Source: Streptomyces graminofaciens | Lineage (GTDB): Bacteria; Actinomycetota; Actinomycetes; Streptomycetales; Streptomycetaceae | NCBI RefSeq assembly: GCF_030294945.1 | Contig: NZ_AP018448.1 | Coordinates: 1,364,001 to 1,428,000, forward strand | Direction: 5' to 3' | Length of the DNA: 64,000 nt | Shown: piece after piece, positions 29,933-38,040 of the stretch | Position numbering within the stretch: position 1 is the stretch's first letter | Layout: each line of letters starts with the position of its first letter | Position numbers and translations under genes: made by a program | The notes under the pieces: generated by a model | Told to the model about the DNA's origin: nothing | What the model saw: only the letters and a program-made list of their open reading frames with translations | Databases searched by the model: none

Positions 29933-30145
29933 CTAGCTGCCAGTCGCCTCCCCGTGCCCGCAGGTTTTGCGGCGGGGCTCTGGGGTGCCACCTGACGAGG
30001 TGCGGGCTGGCTGAAACACAGCGCGAAGCTGCCTCACTTGCTCGGGACTAAGGGGTGGAGCGCTCGCCACAATGCGATCGACGGTCGCGCAGGCGGCCGG
30101 CCCGAGGCGCACCTCGGCGCACGTCATGCAGAAGGGTTCGGTCAT
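29933..30145 (-). CDS. Small Cys-rich hypothetical protein
   Basis: 70 residues from ATG 30145. MTEPFCMTCAEVRLGPAACA has a CxxC pair, then VDRIVASAPPLSPEQVRQLR and AVFQPARTSSG. The SPEQVRQLRAVF segment resembles short proteins in many Streptomyces mobile elements. The ribosome site is weak, so this is moderate evidence only. Confidence 0.5.
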   Translation of the reverse strand: MTEPFCMTCAEVRLGPAACATVDRIVASAPPLSPEQVRQLRAVFQPARTSSGGTPEPRRKTCGHGEATGS

Positions 30146-30456
30146 GCCCGGGAAACGAGGCCACAGACGAATCGGCACCGCGACGTCCCCTGCGCCCCGG
30201 CCGTGGGGAACGGGCGGACCCGCCCCCCGCAATGGCAAGAGGGCAACGACCGGGACGCCCGGTGGCGCGACCAGTGACTGAACACGCCGATGCGACTCGT
30301 CCTCACATGCAGGCGGGACGGCTTCAAGGACTGGGTTGTGCCTTGCGAAGTGGAGGTCCCCCAGAACCCCCGAGTGCGCTGGCTTAGCTAGCCCGCGCAC
30401 ATTGAAACGCCCCCTGCTCCCCCGCCGCGTTTGCGGCGAGGAGCAGGGGGCGTCGG
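30146..30456. other. Gene-free stretch after the late operon
   Basis: The 311 bases between the Cys-rich ORF and the end of the lysis operon contain the terminator at 30410-30450 and nothing else I can support. Short frames on both strands here have no ribosome site and poor codon use. Confidence 0.5.
30410..30450 (-). terminator. Terminator of the late (virion and lysis) operon
   Basis: Arms CCCCCTGCTC and GAGCAGGGGG pair perfectly over 10 bp. An inner stem CGCCGC/GCGGCG continues to a GTTT loop. It lies just after the stop of the last small gene of the minus-strand lysis cassette and marks the end of about 23 kb of co-directional genes. Confidence 0.75.
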
Positions 30457-30555
30457 TCATTCGGCGTCATCGTCGTCGGGTGGCGGAAGGTCGGGTTCGA
30501 GGAACGGGCGGGGCGACAGCCAGAACGGCGGCGGATCCTCGGGGACATCAGCCAT
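30457..30555 (-). CDS. 32-residue proline-rich acidic peptide, end of lysis cassette
   Basis: MADVPEDPPPFWLSPRPF continues to an end of DLPPPDDDDAE. ATG 30555 is preceded by CTGGAG at nine bases. It is the last frame before the late terminator. The good ribosome site and position argue it is translated; function unknown. Confidence 0.5.
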   Translation of the reverse strand: MADVPEDPPPFWLSPRPFLEPDLPPPDDDDAE

Positions 30556-30572
30556 GACTCGTACTCCAGTTC

Positions 30573-30905
30573 TCACACGTCGAGGTGGTCGAGGTACGGC
30601 CGCGCCCGCTCGGGGATAGGACGCGGAGCCGGCGGTTCAAGACCACGGCTACGGATGTAGCTGACCATGCTGCGGCGGTCGACGACGAGCCACGAGATCG
30701 CCGCGCCCTGGCCGGTGAGCTGCTCCTGCTGCCCGGCCTGCGTCACCTTCAGTTCGTCGATACGCTCATTCAACGCCTTCTTGATCTCGGTGAAGTCGTC
30801 GCGGTTCTCCTGCCGCTTCGTCCTGCGCGCCGACCGCGCGGCCACCACACCACCCGCCGTACCCACCAGTGCCAACCCGGCCTGAATCCAGGTGTCCACC
30901 GTCAT
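30573..30905 (-). CDS. Small single-TM coiled-coil protein (DUF2746-like), lysis cassette
   Basis: 110 residues from ATG 30905 (ATGA overlap). One N-terminal membrane segment (TWIQAGLALVGTAGGVVAAR) is followed by a basic stretch and a coiled coil (FTEIKKALNERIDELKVTQA, GQQEQLTGQGAAISWLV). This matches small holin-associated proteins of actinophages. A role as second holin or accessory lysis factor is inferred. Confidence 0.68.
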   Translation of the reverse strand: MTVDTWIQAGLALVGTAGGVVAARSARRTKRQENRDDFTEIKKALNERIDELKVTQAGQQEQLTGQGAAISWLVVDRRSMVSYIRSRGLEPPAPRPIPERARPYLDHLDV

Positions 30906-31327
30906 GCGCTGCTCACTCTCTTGATGCGGGGCGGCTCGGGCCAACCCGCCGCCACCCACACCGGCACCGAGATCAGCCCCCACACAGCCGCCGCAATCCA
31001 CCCCCTTGGAAAATCACCCATCAGCCACGTCATCAGGTAGCAGCCCATCCACGGCAACACCACCAGCTGCAGCGCCGGGTAGGCGGGCCAGTCCATGCCC
31101 TGCGGCAGCCACGCGGCGACCATCGCGAGCAGGCCGGCCGCCATCCATAGACAGCCCCACACCGACAATGGCCACAGCTCCAGCAGCGGCTGCAGCCCGC
31201 GCTGGTCCGGTGGCGGCGAGGCGACCTGCGCGTACCCGTACAGCGCCCACACGGCGCCGTAGCACAGGAGGATCGCGCCCCGCCGGCCGAGTATCCGCCC
31301 CAGCCGCCGCACGACCCGGCCCGGCAC
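30902..31327 (-). CDS. Four-TM membrane protein of the lysis cassette
   Basis: 141 residues from GTG 31327, directly after the holin stop. Four hydrophobic segments are seen: AILLCYGAVWALYGYAQV, LWPLSVWGCLWMAAGLLAMV, LQLVVLPWMGCYLMTWLMG and GWIAAAVWGLISVPVWVAAG. A possible holin or antiholin by position; no homologue recognised with certainty. Confidence 0.65.
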   Translation of the reverse strand: MPGRVVRRLGRILGRRGAILLCYGAVWALYGYAQVASPPPDQRGLQPLLELWPLSVWGCLWMAAGLLAMVAAWLPQGMDWPAYPALQLVVLPWMGCYLMTWLMGDFPRGWIAAAVWGLISVPVWVAAGWPEPPRIKRVSSA

Positions 31328-31711
31328 CTACACCCCTCGCGGCGAGGACGGCGCCACAGGGCTGTGCTGCTCCAGCCACGTCGTCGACACCGGCGCCGTC
31401 ACCTGCGTGCGCTCCCACAGGGCGAGGAACGCGGCCACGCTCGCCATGACAGTGGCCTGCTTCTCCGTGGACCAGTCGAGGCCGAAGCCGACGAACGCGG
31501 CCATGACCGCCTGCGCGGCCTGCATCAGTGCGGCGCCGACAGCTCCGTCGCGGGCGACAGCGGCCAGCCACACGCCGACACCGGCGGCGAGGACGGTGTT
31601 GACGAGGGCCTGCTGGGTCTCGTTGACGCCGAGACCGAACGCGGCGAGCAGCTTGAGGGCGGCTGCGGCAAAGCCGAGGAGAAGCGCCGGTTCACGGCCG
31701 AAGATCTTCAT
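31328..31711 (-). CDS. Putative holin
   Basis: 127 residues from ATG 31711, coupled to the exoribonuclease stop (ATGA). Three hydrophobic stretches are seen: ALLLGFAAAALKLLAAFGLG, ALVNTVLAAGVGVWLAAVAR and AVMAAFVGFGLD, with a further ATVMASVAAFLALWE. This follows the holin family found in Streptomyces siphoviruses. Its place in the endolysin cassette supports the call. Confidence 0.7.
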   Translation of the reverse strand: MKIFGREPALLLGFAAAALKLLAAFGLGVNETQQALVNTVLAAGVGVWLAAVARDGAVGAALMQAAQAVMAAFVGFGLDWSTEKQATVMASVAAFLALWERTQVTAPVSTTWLEQHSPVAPSSPRGV

Positions 31712-32274
31712 GAGGTTCTCGCTTCCTGTTCGGCGAGCCAGCGCCGGACGACTCGGTTGTGACGGGCGTCCGCGAGCGCGTTGTGCTCGCTGCCCTCCTG
31801 CTTCGGCAGGTCGTCCCACGACAGACCGAGTCGGGATCGCTCCTGCTGGATGTCGTGGGTGAACATCGGCACGCCGTCGGGGAGCGTGATCATCGGGCCC
31901 CACAGCTGGGCGAGGGCGACGTGGTCGTAGGCGCCGTAGTTCGCCCAGAGCTGGACGTCCGGTCCGGCGGCCTGGATGAACTCACGGACCTCGTTCGCGA
32001 TCACCCACTTGGGTTTAACCCGGATGTCCGTCTTGTCGAGGGCACCGTCGCTCTGTTGCAGGGCGTTGATCTGCGGCGGGGGCTTGTAGCCGCGCAGCGG
32101 CAGGTGCGGCCACACGTTGGCCTTCAGCCACTGGTGGTTGAGAATCCGGTCCACTGGCATGTCGGAGCTCACGGCGTAGTACTCGCGGCCGTCGTCACAC
32201 ACCATGCCGATCGAGATCAGCTCGATGGTGCGGCCGTCCTCCAGGAACTCCAAGTCGTAGTCGATCGCGGTCAC
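31708..32274 (-). CDS. RNase AS-like 3'-5' exoribonuclease (DEDDh) inside the lysis cassette
   Basis: 188 residues from GTG 32274 (GTGA overlap with the endolysin stop). It matches the Rv2179c/RNase AS family closely in sequence: DYDLEFLEDGRTIELISIG with Asp7/Glu9, NYGAYDHVALAQLWGPM with Asp117, and EHNALADARHNRVVRRW with His164 and Asp169. All DEDDh catalytic positions are present. The family degrades adenylate-rich RNA in mycobacteria. Being coupled to endolysin and holin, it is made late, at or just before lysis. A DNA target is less likely but not excluded. Confidence 0.88.
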   Translation of the reverse strand: MTAIDYDLEFLEDGRTIELISIGMVCDDGREYYAVSSDMPVDRILNHQWLKANVWPHLPLRGYKPPPQINALQQSDGALDKTDIRVKPKWVIANEVREFIQAAGPDVQLWANYGAYDHVALAQLWGPMITLPDGVPMFTHDIQQERSRLGLSWDDLPKQEGSEHNALADARHNRVVRRWLAEQEARTS

Positions 32275-33020
32275 GCGGCGCCCTTTTCCAGCGCGGTGAC
32301 GCGCTTCTCCAGCGCGGTCAGCCGCTCCTCGGTGGTCGGCTTCGGAGCCGGCGGAGTCGCGCCCGGCGACCAGTCGGCGGCGTGTGACAGCCGCTCGGCC
32401 ACGTCCTTGCGGAACTGGCCCATGCTGAACGCGAACCCGCCGCGCGCCCCGTAGCCCTCTACCGGGCCGAGCGGATCCGGCTTGCCCTCGATGCTGGTTT
32501 CCTTGTGGCCGCCGCACGAGTCCGCGGACCAGCCGTACTCGCGGCAGAACGCGGCGTTGATCCGCACCCACGCGTCGTACTGCGCCCGTGGGTACACGTC
32601 CGTGCCGTTGCCGCGGTTCTCCGTCTCGATCCCGTAGGCGACGTCGTTGCCGTCGACCGTGCCCGATGCCTTGTTCGGCGCCGGGTGCGTGGACGCTTCG
32701 TTGAGGAACGACTCGTAGGCGTTCAGCGCCATCAGCCCGGCGTGATTCGCCCGGCCGCCCGAGCACAGCGTCGCCAGCCCCGACTTCGCGAGGTGGATGT
32801 GGGCGAGCGGGCCCGGCAGCCCGGCGATGCCGTTCTTCGCCACCGCCGTCAGCGAGTCCGCGCCCGCGGTGTGGTGGTTGAGGACCATGTGGACGGGCCC
32901 GAACGGCCGGCCGGTCTCGTCGTCTCGCTCGCGATCCCGCCAGCCCGGGTACTCGGCGACCTTGACACCCTCCGCCTTGAGGATCGCGATGAACCGGTCG
33001 TGGGTCAGAGGTGGGGCCAT
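32271..33020 (-). CDS. Endolysin, N-acetylmuramoyl-L-alanine amidase (Amidase_2 type)
   Basis: 249 residues from ATG 33020. The amidase fold shows MVLNHHTAGADSLTAVAKNG (zinc His), ANHAGLMALNAYES, VAYGIETENRG and the last metal region SCGGHKETSIEGKPDPLG. The C-terminus is a Pro linker plus a short coiled coil (TEERLTALEKRVTALEKG) rather than an LGFP or peptidoglycan-binding domain. There is no signal peptide, so the holin is needed for release. Confidence 0.92.
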   Translation of the reverse strand: MAPPLTHDRFIAILKAEGVKVAEYPGWRDRERDDETGRPFGPVHMVLNHHTAGADSLTAVAKNGIAGLPGPLAHIHLAKSGLATLCSGGRANHAGLMALNAYESFLNEASTHPAPNKASGTVDGNDVAYGIETENRGNGTDVYPRAQYDAWVRINAAFCREYGWSADSCGGHKETSIEGKPDPLGPVEGYGARGGFAFSMGQFRKDVAERLSHAADWSPGATPPAPKPTTEERLTALEKRVTALEKGAA

Positions 33021-33021
33021 G

Positions 33022-33516
33022 TCAGGGCTCCTCTACAGGGTGGATGATCAGCTTGCACTCGGCGAGGGTCACAGCCCGGGCCGACGAGGCGTTGTGGCGG
33101 ACCATCAGAGCGACCGGCGTCCCCGGCTGGACGAACAGCCCCCACGTCTTCGCCCGGTACTGGCCGCCCGGCGTCGGCGCATGGTCCTCGGTGCACGTCG
33201 AGTCGTAGCCGCCGGCCAGCCCGAGCGGGTCGCGGACGAACCGGGACCGGACCTCCGTGTAGTCGCCCGCATCCCAGTAGACGAGCCCATGCACCGCGCC
33301 CCAGCCGGACGACACCGGCCAGATCAGGCCCGATCGGTCGTCGCGGGCCCAGTCCCGCACCTCATAGCCGTCCCGCTGCAGCGGCTCGTGCATGCCCCAC
33401 GCGTCATACGACTCGGCGGATGCCGTGTACGGGAACCGCAGCACGTGGTATTCGCCGTCCGCCGGAATCAGTTGCGGGTCATCGGTCTTCAGCGAGACGA
33501 CGCGGACACCCGTCAT
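33022..33516 (-). CDS. Phage structural/tail-tip hypothetical protein
   Basis: 164 residues from ATG 33516. Beta-rich: YHVLRFPYTASAESYDAWGM, SGLIWPVSSGWGAVHGLVYW, GQYRAKTWGLFVQPGTPVAL and VTLAECKLIIHP. It lies between the fibre-associated gene and endolysin. It may be a receptor-binding or base-plate jelly-roll protein; no family recognised. Confidence 0.65.
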   Translation of the reverse strand: MTGVRVVSLKTDDPQLIPADGEYHVLRFPYTASAESYDAWGMHEPLQRDGYEVRDWARDDRSGLIWPVSSGWGAVHGLVYWDAGDYTEVRSRFVRDPLGLAGGYDSTCTEDHAPTPGGQYRAKTWGLFVQPGTPVALMVRHNASSARAVTLAECKLIIHPVEEP

Positions 33517-33517
33517 G

Positions 33518-33928
33518 TCATCCTCCTGTGGAATCGAGCAGATCAGAGCCGAGGAGGAGCCGGATCAGGCCCTGCATCTGCCGGGTCAGCGCCGGAACCT
33601 GGGCCAGGTGCTGTGCGTTCGTCGCCGTGCCCGCGGCCACCAGGTCCAGGTATGCGGCGTTGCTGGCGAGGGCCGCCCGGGCGCGGGCGATGAGCAGGTC
33701 ACGGTTGGTTCGGCGTGCCTCGTCCGTCGACTGCTGCCGCGCCCACGCCTCTTCGGCCGCCGTGAACGGCCGGGACTCGACGACCTCGCCGCCATCGAGC
33801 CGCCAGTAGGTGCGGGACGGCACATCCCACTGCTCGGCGATCGATCCGTCGCGGCGCTCAGACGTGAACGGCAGGCCCGGATTCCCTGTCGGGGGTGGCG
33901 GCGGCTCCTCAACGGTGGCCACGGTCAC
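33518..33928 (-). CDS. Tail-fibre-associated or assembly protein
   Basis: 136 residues from GTG 33928 (GTGA overlap with the Gly-rich fibre gene). Pro-rich beginning (EEPPPPPTGNPGLPFTSERR), then a segment resembling fibre-assembly chaperones: YWRLDGGEVVESRPFTAAEE and a long helix RTNRDLLIARARAALASNAA. It ends with a helical bundle. Location right after the fibre gene supports the call. Confidence 0.6.
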   Translation of the reverse strand: MTVATVEEPPPPPTGNPGLPFTSERRDGSIAEQWDVPSRTYWRLDGGEVVESRPFTAAEEAWARQQSTDEARRTNRDLLIARARAALASNAAYLDLVAAGTATNAQHLAQVPALTRQMQGLIRLLLGSDLLDSTGG

Positions 33929-34689
33929 GCCTTCAACGTGGTGACGATGACGATGCCCGCGGCCCCCACGTCCCCGGCCGCCGACGAGTTGCTCGGCCCG
34001 TTGGATGAGCCGGACGCGCCGCCGCCGTACAGGTTCCCGGCGATGCCGCCCGTCGAGCCGACCGAGATACCGCTGGACCGCTGCAGGGCGCCCAGCGCCG
34101 AGCCGCCGCCGTTGTTCATCTTGATCGGAAACCCGGAAACGGTCTGGGAGCATCCGCCGTCGCTGCCGGGGATGCGGACGCTTCCACCTGTTCCCCCGGT
34201 GCCGCCGTCGGCGCCCGCGAGGCTGGAGCTGCTGCCTGACGATGCTGTCCCTGCCTGGCTGCCGCCACCGCCGTTGCAGGTGATGTGCGAGCCGAACGAG
34301 GACGCGCCACCGTTACCGCCGGCGTTCGCCCCGGCCGCGCCCGCTGTGCCGCCGGCGCCGACGGTGGCGGACTCCGTCGCGCCGAGGGAGGAGGCCGCGA
34401 ACCAGCCGCGCGCATACTCGCCGCCCCCGCCACCCGGCGACGCGGCACCCTGCCCGGCGCTGGTGGCCGGACAGCCCCCGGAGCCGCCGCCGCCCGCCTG
34501 CACCTCGACGATGACGAGCCGGGCCCCGGCCGGTTTGGTCCAGGTGCCGGAGGAGGTGAACGTCTGCACGTCGATGCTGGCGGGGACGATGCCGTCGACG
34601 TCCTCGGCCAGGTTCTGCAGGTGCTCCCACAGGCGGGCATGGTCCGTCGACTCGGGGTAGGTGATCCCCTTGGAGGTCTCCTGGCTCAT
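33925..34689 (-). CDS. Glycine-rich tail fibre or receptor-binding tip
   Basis: 254 residues from ATG 34689. A short helical collar (HARLWEHLQNLAEDVDGIVP) and a VQTFTSSGTWTKPAGARLVI beta unit are followed by about 170 Gly/Ser/Ala-rich residues with runs such as AGGGGSGG and GGTGGTGG. It ends in AAGIVIVTTLKA. The architecture resembles the polyglycine-rich adhesins of siphovirus tails. Confidence 0.8.
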   Translation of the reverse strand: MSQETSKGITYPESTDHARLWEHLQNLAEDVDGIVPASIDVQTFTSSGTWTKPAGARLVIVEVQAGGGGSGGCPATSAGQGAASPGGGGGEYARGWFAASSLGATESATVGAGGTAGAAGANAGGNGGASSFGSHITCNGGGGSQAGTASSGSSSSLAGADGGTGGTGGSVRIPGSDGGCSQTVSGFPIKMNNGGGSALGALQRSSGISVGSTGGIAGNLYGGGASGSSNGPSNSSAAGDVGAAGIVIVTTLKA

Positions 34690-35495
34690 GAACTACGCCT
34701 CCAATAGATCGTCAACGTCCATGCAGCGGACCACGAGTTGCGGCCGGCGAACTGGATGTATGGGCTGTCGCTGCTGATGCTGATGGCGATGCCGCCTCGG
34801 GTGCCGTTGACGATGGCCTGTGCCCACGCGTCGGGGATCGTGAAGGTGCCGGAGGTGTTGACCTTCAGGCTCGGGCCGGATGTCGTCTCATTCAGCGTGG
34901 GTGCACCGCTCGGACGGGTCGCCTGGGTCACGAGGCGGAGCGTGGCCGTGCGTGCGGCGAAGTCGCCGGCGGCGAGCCGCTTCACACGGATCGTGGCCTT
35001 GGTGACCGTCGCCCCGGACAGGGAGCGAGGCTTGGAACCGTAGAAGGCGACACCGGTGTTGCGGCCGTAGCTGGAGCCGGAATAGCGGCCCTGGAAGGTG
35101 TCCGCCGAGTTGACGCTGCCGATGTCCGTGCGCCACTTGCCGTCCCGGTATGTGGCGGTGGCGACCGGGGTGACGGTGAGCGTGCCTGTCGTCGTCACCG
35201 GTTTCGGCGCCGGGGCCGCGTCACCCGTGTCCGGGGCCTCTTCCTGCGGCGTCGGAGTCGGCGGCGGCACAGCAGGGGCCGCGGGAAGGACGTTGGTGGC
35301 CACGTAGGTGGAGGCCACGCGCTGGATGATGAGCCGGTCGCCGACAGCAACCGTGAGGCCGGTGACGACGCGGACGGTGGTCTGGATGCCGCCGACCGTG
35401 GCGACGCAGGCGCCGGAAGAAACGGTGGAGTCGGCGTACCCGATCAGTGGGCCACTGCGGGCGAGGGACGCTTTGAAGTCTCGCAGGTCAGGCAT
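34686..35495 (-). CDS. Minor tail protein with C-terminal beta-sandwich
   Basis: 269 residues from ATG 35495, overlapping the previous gene by 8 bases. The N-terminal OB-like part (ACVATVGGIQTTVRVVTGLT) and a Pro/Thr linker at about 75-100 are followed by a beta-sandwich with NSADTFQGRYSGSSYGRN, KATIRVKRLAAGDFAARTAT and AWTLTIYWRRSS. It resembles carbohydrate-binding modules in actinophage tail proteins. Confidence 0.72.
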   Translation of the reverse strand: MPDLRDFKASLARSGPLIGYADSTVSSGACVATVGGIQTTVRVVTGLTVAVGDRLIIQRVASTYVATNVLPAAPAVPPPTPTPQEEAPDTGDAAPAPKPVTTTGTLTVTPVATATYRDGKWRTDIGSVNSADTFQGRYSGSSYGRNTGVAFYGSKPRSLSGATVTKATIRVKRLAAGDFAARTATLRLVTQATRPSGAPTLNETTSGPSLKVNTSGTFTIPDAWAQAIVNGTRGGIAISISSDSPYIQFAGRNSWSAAWTLTIYWRRSS

Positions 35496-36567
35496 CGATG
35501 GTCCTCACCGTCAGGGTCATTTCGCCCGGCGAGTAGGGCAGCCCCTGTTTCTCGATCACACACGGCTGGCTGATCAGCCCGGCGCCGGTCACAGAGACGA
35601 TGTCGCCGGGGACGAGGCCGGGGTGGGGAACCATGGTGACGGTGAGCATGCGGGACGCGGTGCGGCGCAGCCGGGCCAGCGTGGTCAGGGCCGCGGCCCT
35701 GCACTGCGTCACCGAAGTGAGCAGCGGCGAGGAGAAGAAGTACGGAACTGCCAGCGGCGAGAAGGGGCCGTCGGCTCGCAGGGGGCTGGTGCCGGAGCGG
35801 TCGTAGGCGACGCCTTGTACCTGGTCGCCGGTGGAGCTTTCGCCGCGGGCGACGACGACGGTGAAGGCGCCGTCGCGGCTGCTGGCGCTCTGCCAGCGCA
35901 CCACGGTGCCGCCCGTCCCGTCGGTGATGGCCAGGACAGGGTCGCCGCTGTCGTCGAGAGGCTCGACGCGCAGGAAGCCGTCCTCGGTGACGCGCGGCAC
36001 GGCCGGCCACGCGTCGAGCACTTCGGACAGGGCGCCCATGCGGTCCTCGTCCCACTGCATGCCCACCGGCACGGACCGGTCGACGAGGGCGCCGTCGAAC
36101 TCCACGGTCAGCGCCGGTTCGACGAGGGACCGCACCGTGGAGGCGAGCGTCCCGGACGGCTGGAAGGGGGCCACGAACTTGGCCTCCTCGATCAGGCTGA
36201 GGAGTCCTTCGGCCTGGACGTTGACGGTGTCGCCGTCGGTCTCCGCAGTCGTGATGAGGAACCAGCCGCGGTCGATCCACTCGGTGCTGCCGCCGACGTC
36301 GATGCCGTAGGAGACGCGCAGCTGCTGCCCGTAGGCGGCGAGCGCATGGTCGGGGCTGATGGGGTCCCAGTCGACGCCGCGGTCCCGGCGCGGCACCGTG
36401 AGGGTGACCCGCTCGGGCACGGTGAGGGACCGGTCGCGGTCCTCGCCGCCCCCGGCCACGGGAATGTCATCAGCGAGGAGTTCACCGGCCCGCCACGACT
36501 CCGCACGCACCACGACGGTGTGGGAGCGCTGTACGACGGCGAGCGCCGCATCGGACATTTCCAGCAT
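35488..36567 (-). CDS. Minor tail protein (DUF5047-like, tail-tip hub)
   Basis: 359 residues from ATG 36567. It opens with TVVVRAESWRAGELLADDIP and has WIDRGWFLITTAETDGDTVN, a hub-like domain (TLASTVRSLVEPALTVEFDG) and the end piece LVPGDIVSVTGAGLISQP. This order is the DUF5047 pattern of Streptomyces phage tail proteins, as I recall it. Located between the distal tail protein and the fibre genes. Confidence 0.75.
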   Translation of the reverse strand: MLEMSDAALAVVQRSHTVVVRAESWRAGELLADDIPVAGGGEDRDRSLTVPERVTLTVPRRDRGVDWDPISPDHALAAYGQQLRVSYGIDVGGSTEWIDRGWFLITTAETDGDTVNVQAEGLLSLIEEAKFVAPFQPSGTLASTVRSLVEPALTVEFDGALVDRSVPVGMQWDEDRMGALSEVLDAWPAVPRVTEDGFLRVEPLDDSGDPVLAITDGTGGTVVRWQSASSRDGAFTVVVARGESSTGDQVQGVAYDRSGTSPLRADGPFSPLAVPYFFSSPLLTSVTQCRAAALTTLARLRRTASRMLTVTMVPHPGLVPGDIVSVTGAGLISQPCVIEKQGLPYSPGEMTLTVRTIDA

Positions 36568-36570
36568 CGC

Positions 36571-38040
36571 TCACGCCCCGAAGTCGCGAAGCGCCAGGTC
36601 GAGGAGCGTGGCGTTCTCGGCGGACAGGTCGGCGAGGGTCGTGTAGTTGTCGGCGACGTCCTGGAGTGTGAACCCAGCCGCCTCCAGGATCGACGGCCAC
36701 GCTTCCGTCTCGACGACGTCCAGCGACCAGCGGCGCAGGGCGTCATACCAGTTGCGGTCCTCGGTGTCGGAGAGCACCACCAGGTAGCCGTCGACGCCCG
36801 GCATGGTGGTCTGCTTGCGGATGAGGACGACGCCTTCGGTGGCGGAGCCGAGCACCTCGTGGAGGGCGTCGCCCTCCTCCGCGGTCGATGTGCGCACCAG
36901 GATGGTGGCCGACGCGCTGGACCGGGGTCTGCTGACGACGACGATCCGGCCGCCCACGTTGAACTGGCTGCTGTCGCGGTCGCGTTTCTTCTCCGGCCAT
37001 GAGGCGATGGTCACGACGGCGCCCAGACCACGGATGGCATCGCTGATCACGTCGCCCGTCACGGTTGAGGTGATCGTGCTGGCCGTGTTCACGGTCCACA
37101 CGTTGCCGTTGACGTCCTCGAGGTCTGCCGAGTAGGAGACGGCGACGCCGAACGGCTGCTCGGCATCCACGCGGAGCAACGCGGCCTGCCCGGTCACGTC
37201 GACTGAGTCGGCCGCCCGCACCGCGGTACGGGTGGCGCCGATGACCCGGTACATGGTTGCCGCGACGATGTTCTCCGCGGTCATGCCCGTGACGCTGACC
37301 AGGTTGCGGGGCGGGGACACGGTCTGTGCTGTGGCGGCGATGGCCGCCGACGCTTCACGGATCCGCAGCGCGCCGGCCACGCCGGTTGCTGCGGCGGCCA
37401 GGGTGGCCGTGATCGTGGGGGCCTGAGTGCCGCTGCCCGACGACACGGAGCACGTCGCGGATATGAGGCGGGCGTCGTGTCCGTCGGTGACGGAGTCGTC
37501 GGCCCGCTCGGTCACCGTGCCGAACGTGATGCCCGTCGCCGTGATGGCCTCGGCTGTCGCGGACGCAGTGGACACGCACACGCCGTAGCCGAGCACCGTG
37601 AAGTCCCCGGCCGCCCACGTCAGCGCCGTCGACGCCACGGCCGAGAACCCGGTTCCGGAGGATGTGTCTTCGCCGAAGCTGGCCGCCCACCTCCAGCCGG
37701 TGCCCGCACTGCGGTCCAGCACCAGCACACGGCCCGCCACCAGCGAGCCCGTCGACCCGGATGGGATCCGCGTCGACGGGACCGCGTCCGACCCGGCCAG
37801 TACCCGCGTGAAAAAGGTCAGTCGGCGCGGTCCTGCTGCGGCGCCGAAAACGCCGCCGCCACCGGAGAAGGTGCCTGCGAGGTTCCAGCCGGACGGTGTG
37901 GTGGGGACGGACTCGTCGGTGTGTGCCGAGACGACCTGGAGGACAGCGAGCCGCCCAGCTGTGGCGCCGGCCGGGTAGGCGGGGGTGATGGTGTCGGCGT
38001 GGGTCGACAGGGCCCCGATGCCGATGTAGGAGATGGCCAC
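36571..38040 (-). CDS. Minor tail / distal tail protein
   Basis: 489 residues from ATG 38040, adjoining the tape-measure stop. The N-terminal half is a beta-rich, Ala/Thr/Gly-rich galectin-like repeat (WNLAGTFSGGGGVFGAAAGP, SLVAGRVLVLDRSAGTGWRW). The C-terminal part, with GVDGYLVVLSDTEDRNWYDA, RRWSLDVVETEAW and FTLQDVADNYTTLADLS, is typical of distal tail proteins. Position directly after the tape measure supports it. Confidence 0.78.
   Translation of the reverse strand: MAISYIGIGALSTHADTITPAYPAGATAGRLAVLQVVSAHTDESVPTTPSGWNLAGTFSGGGGVFGAAAGPRRLTFFTRVLAGSDAVPSTRIPSGSTGSLVAGRVLVLDRSAGTGWRWAASFGEDTSSGTGFSAVASTALTWAAGDFTVLGYGVCVSTASATAEAITATGITFGTVTERADDSVTDGHDARLISATCSVSSGSGTQAPTITATLAAAATGVAGALRIREASAAIAATAQTVSPPRNLVSVTGMTAENIVAATMYRVIGATRTAVRAADSVDVTGQAALLRVDAEQPFGVAVSYSADLEDVNGNVWTVNTASTITSTVTGDVISDAIRGLGAVVTIASWPEKKRDRDSSQFNVGGRIVVVSRPRSSASATILVRTSTAEEGDALHEVLGSATEGVVLIRKQTTMPGVDGYLVVLSDTEDRNWYDALRRWSLDVVETEAWPSILEAAGFTLQDVADNYTTLADLSAENATLLDLALRDFGA

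Noticed and set aside
30072..30281. 69-codon plus-strand frame overlapping the Cys-rich minus-strand gene
   Set aside because: Pro/Gly/Arg-rich, no ribosome site; the opposite strand is more protein-like.
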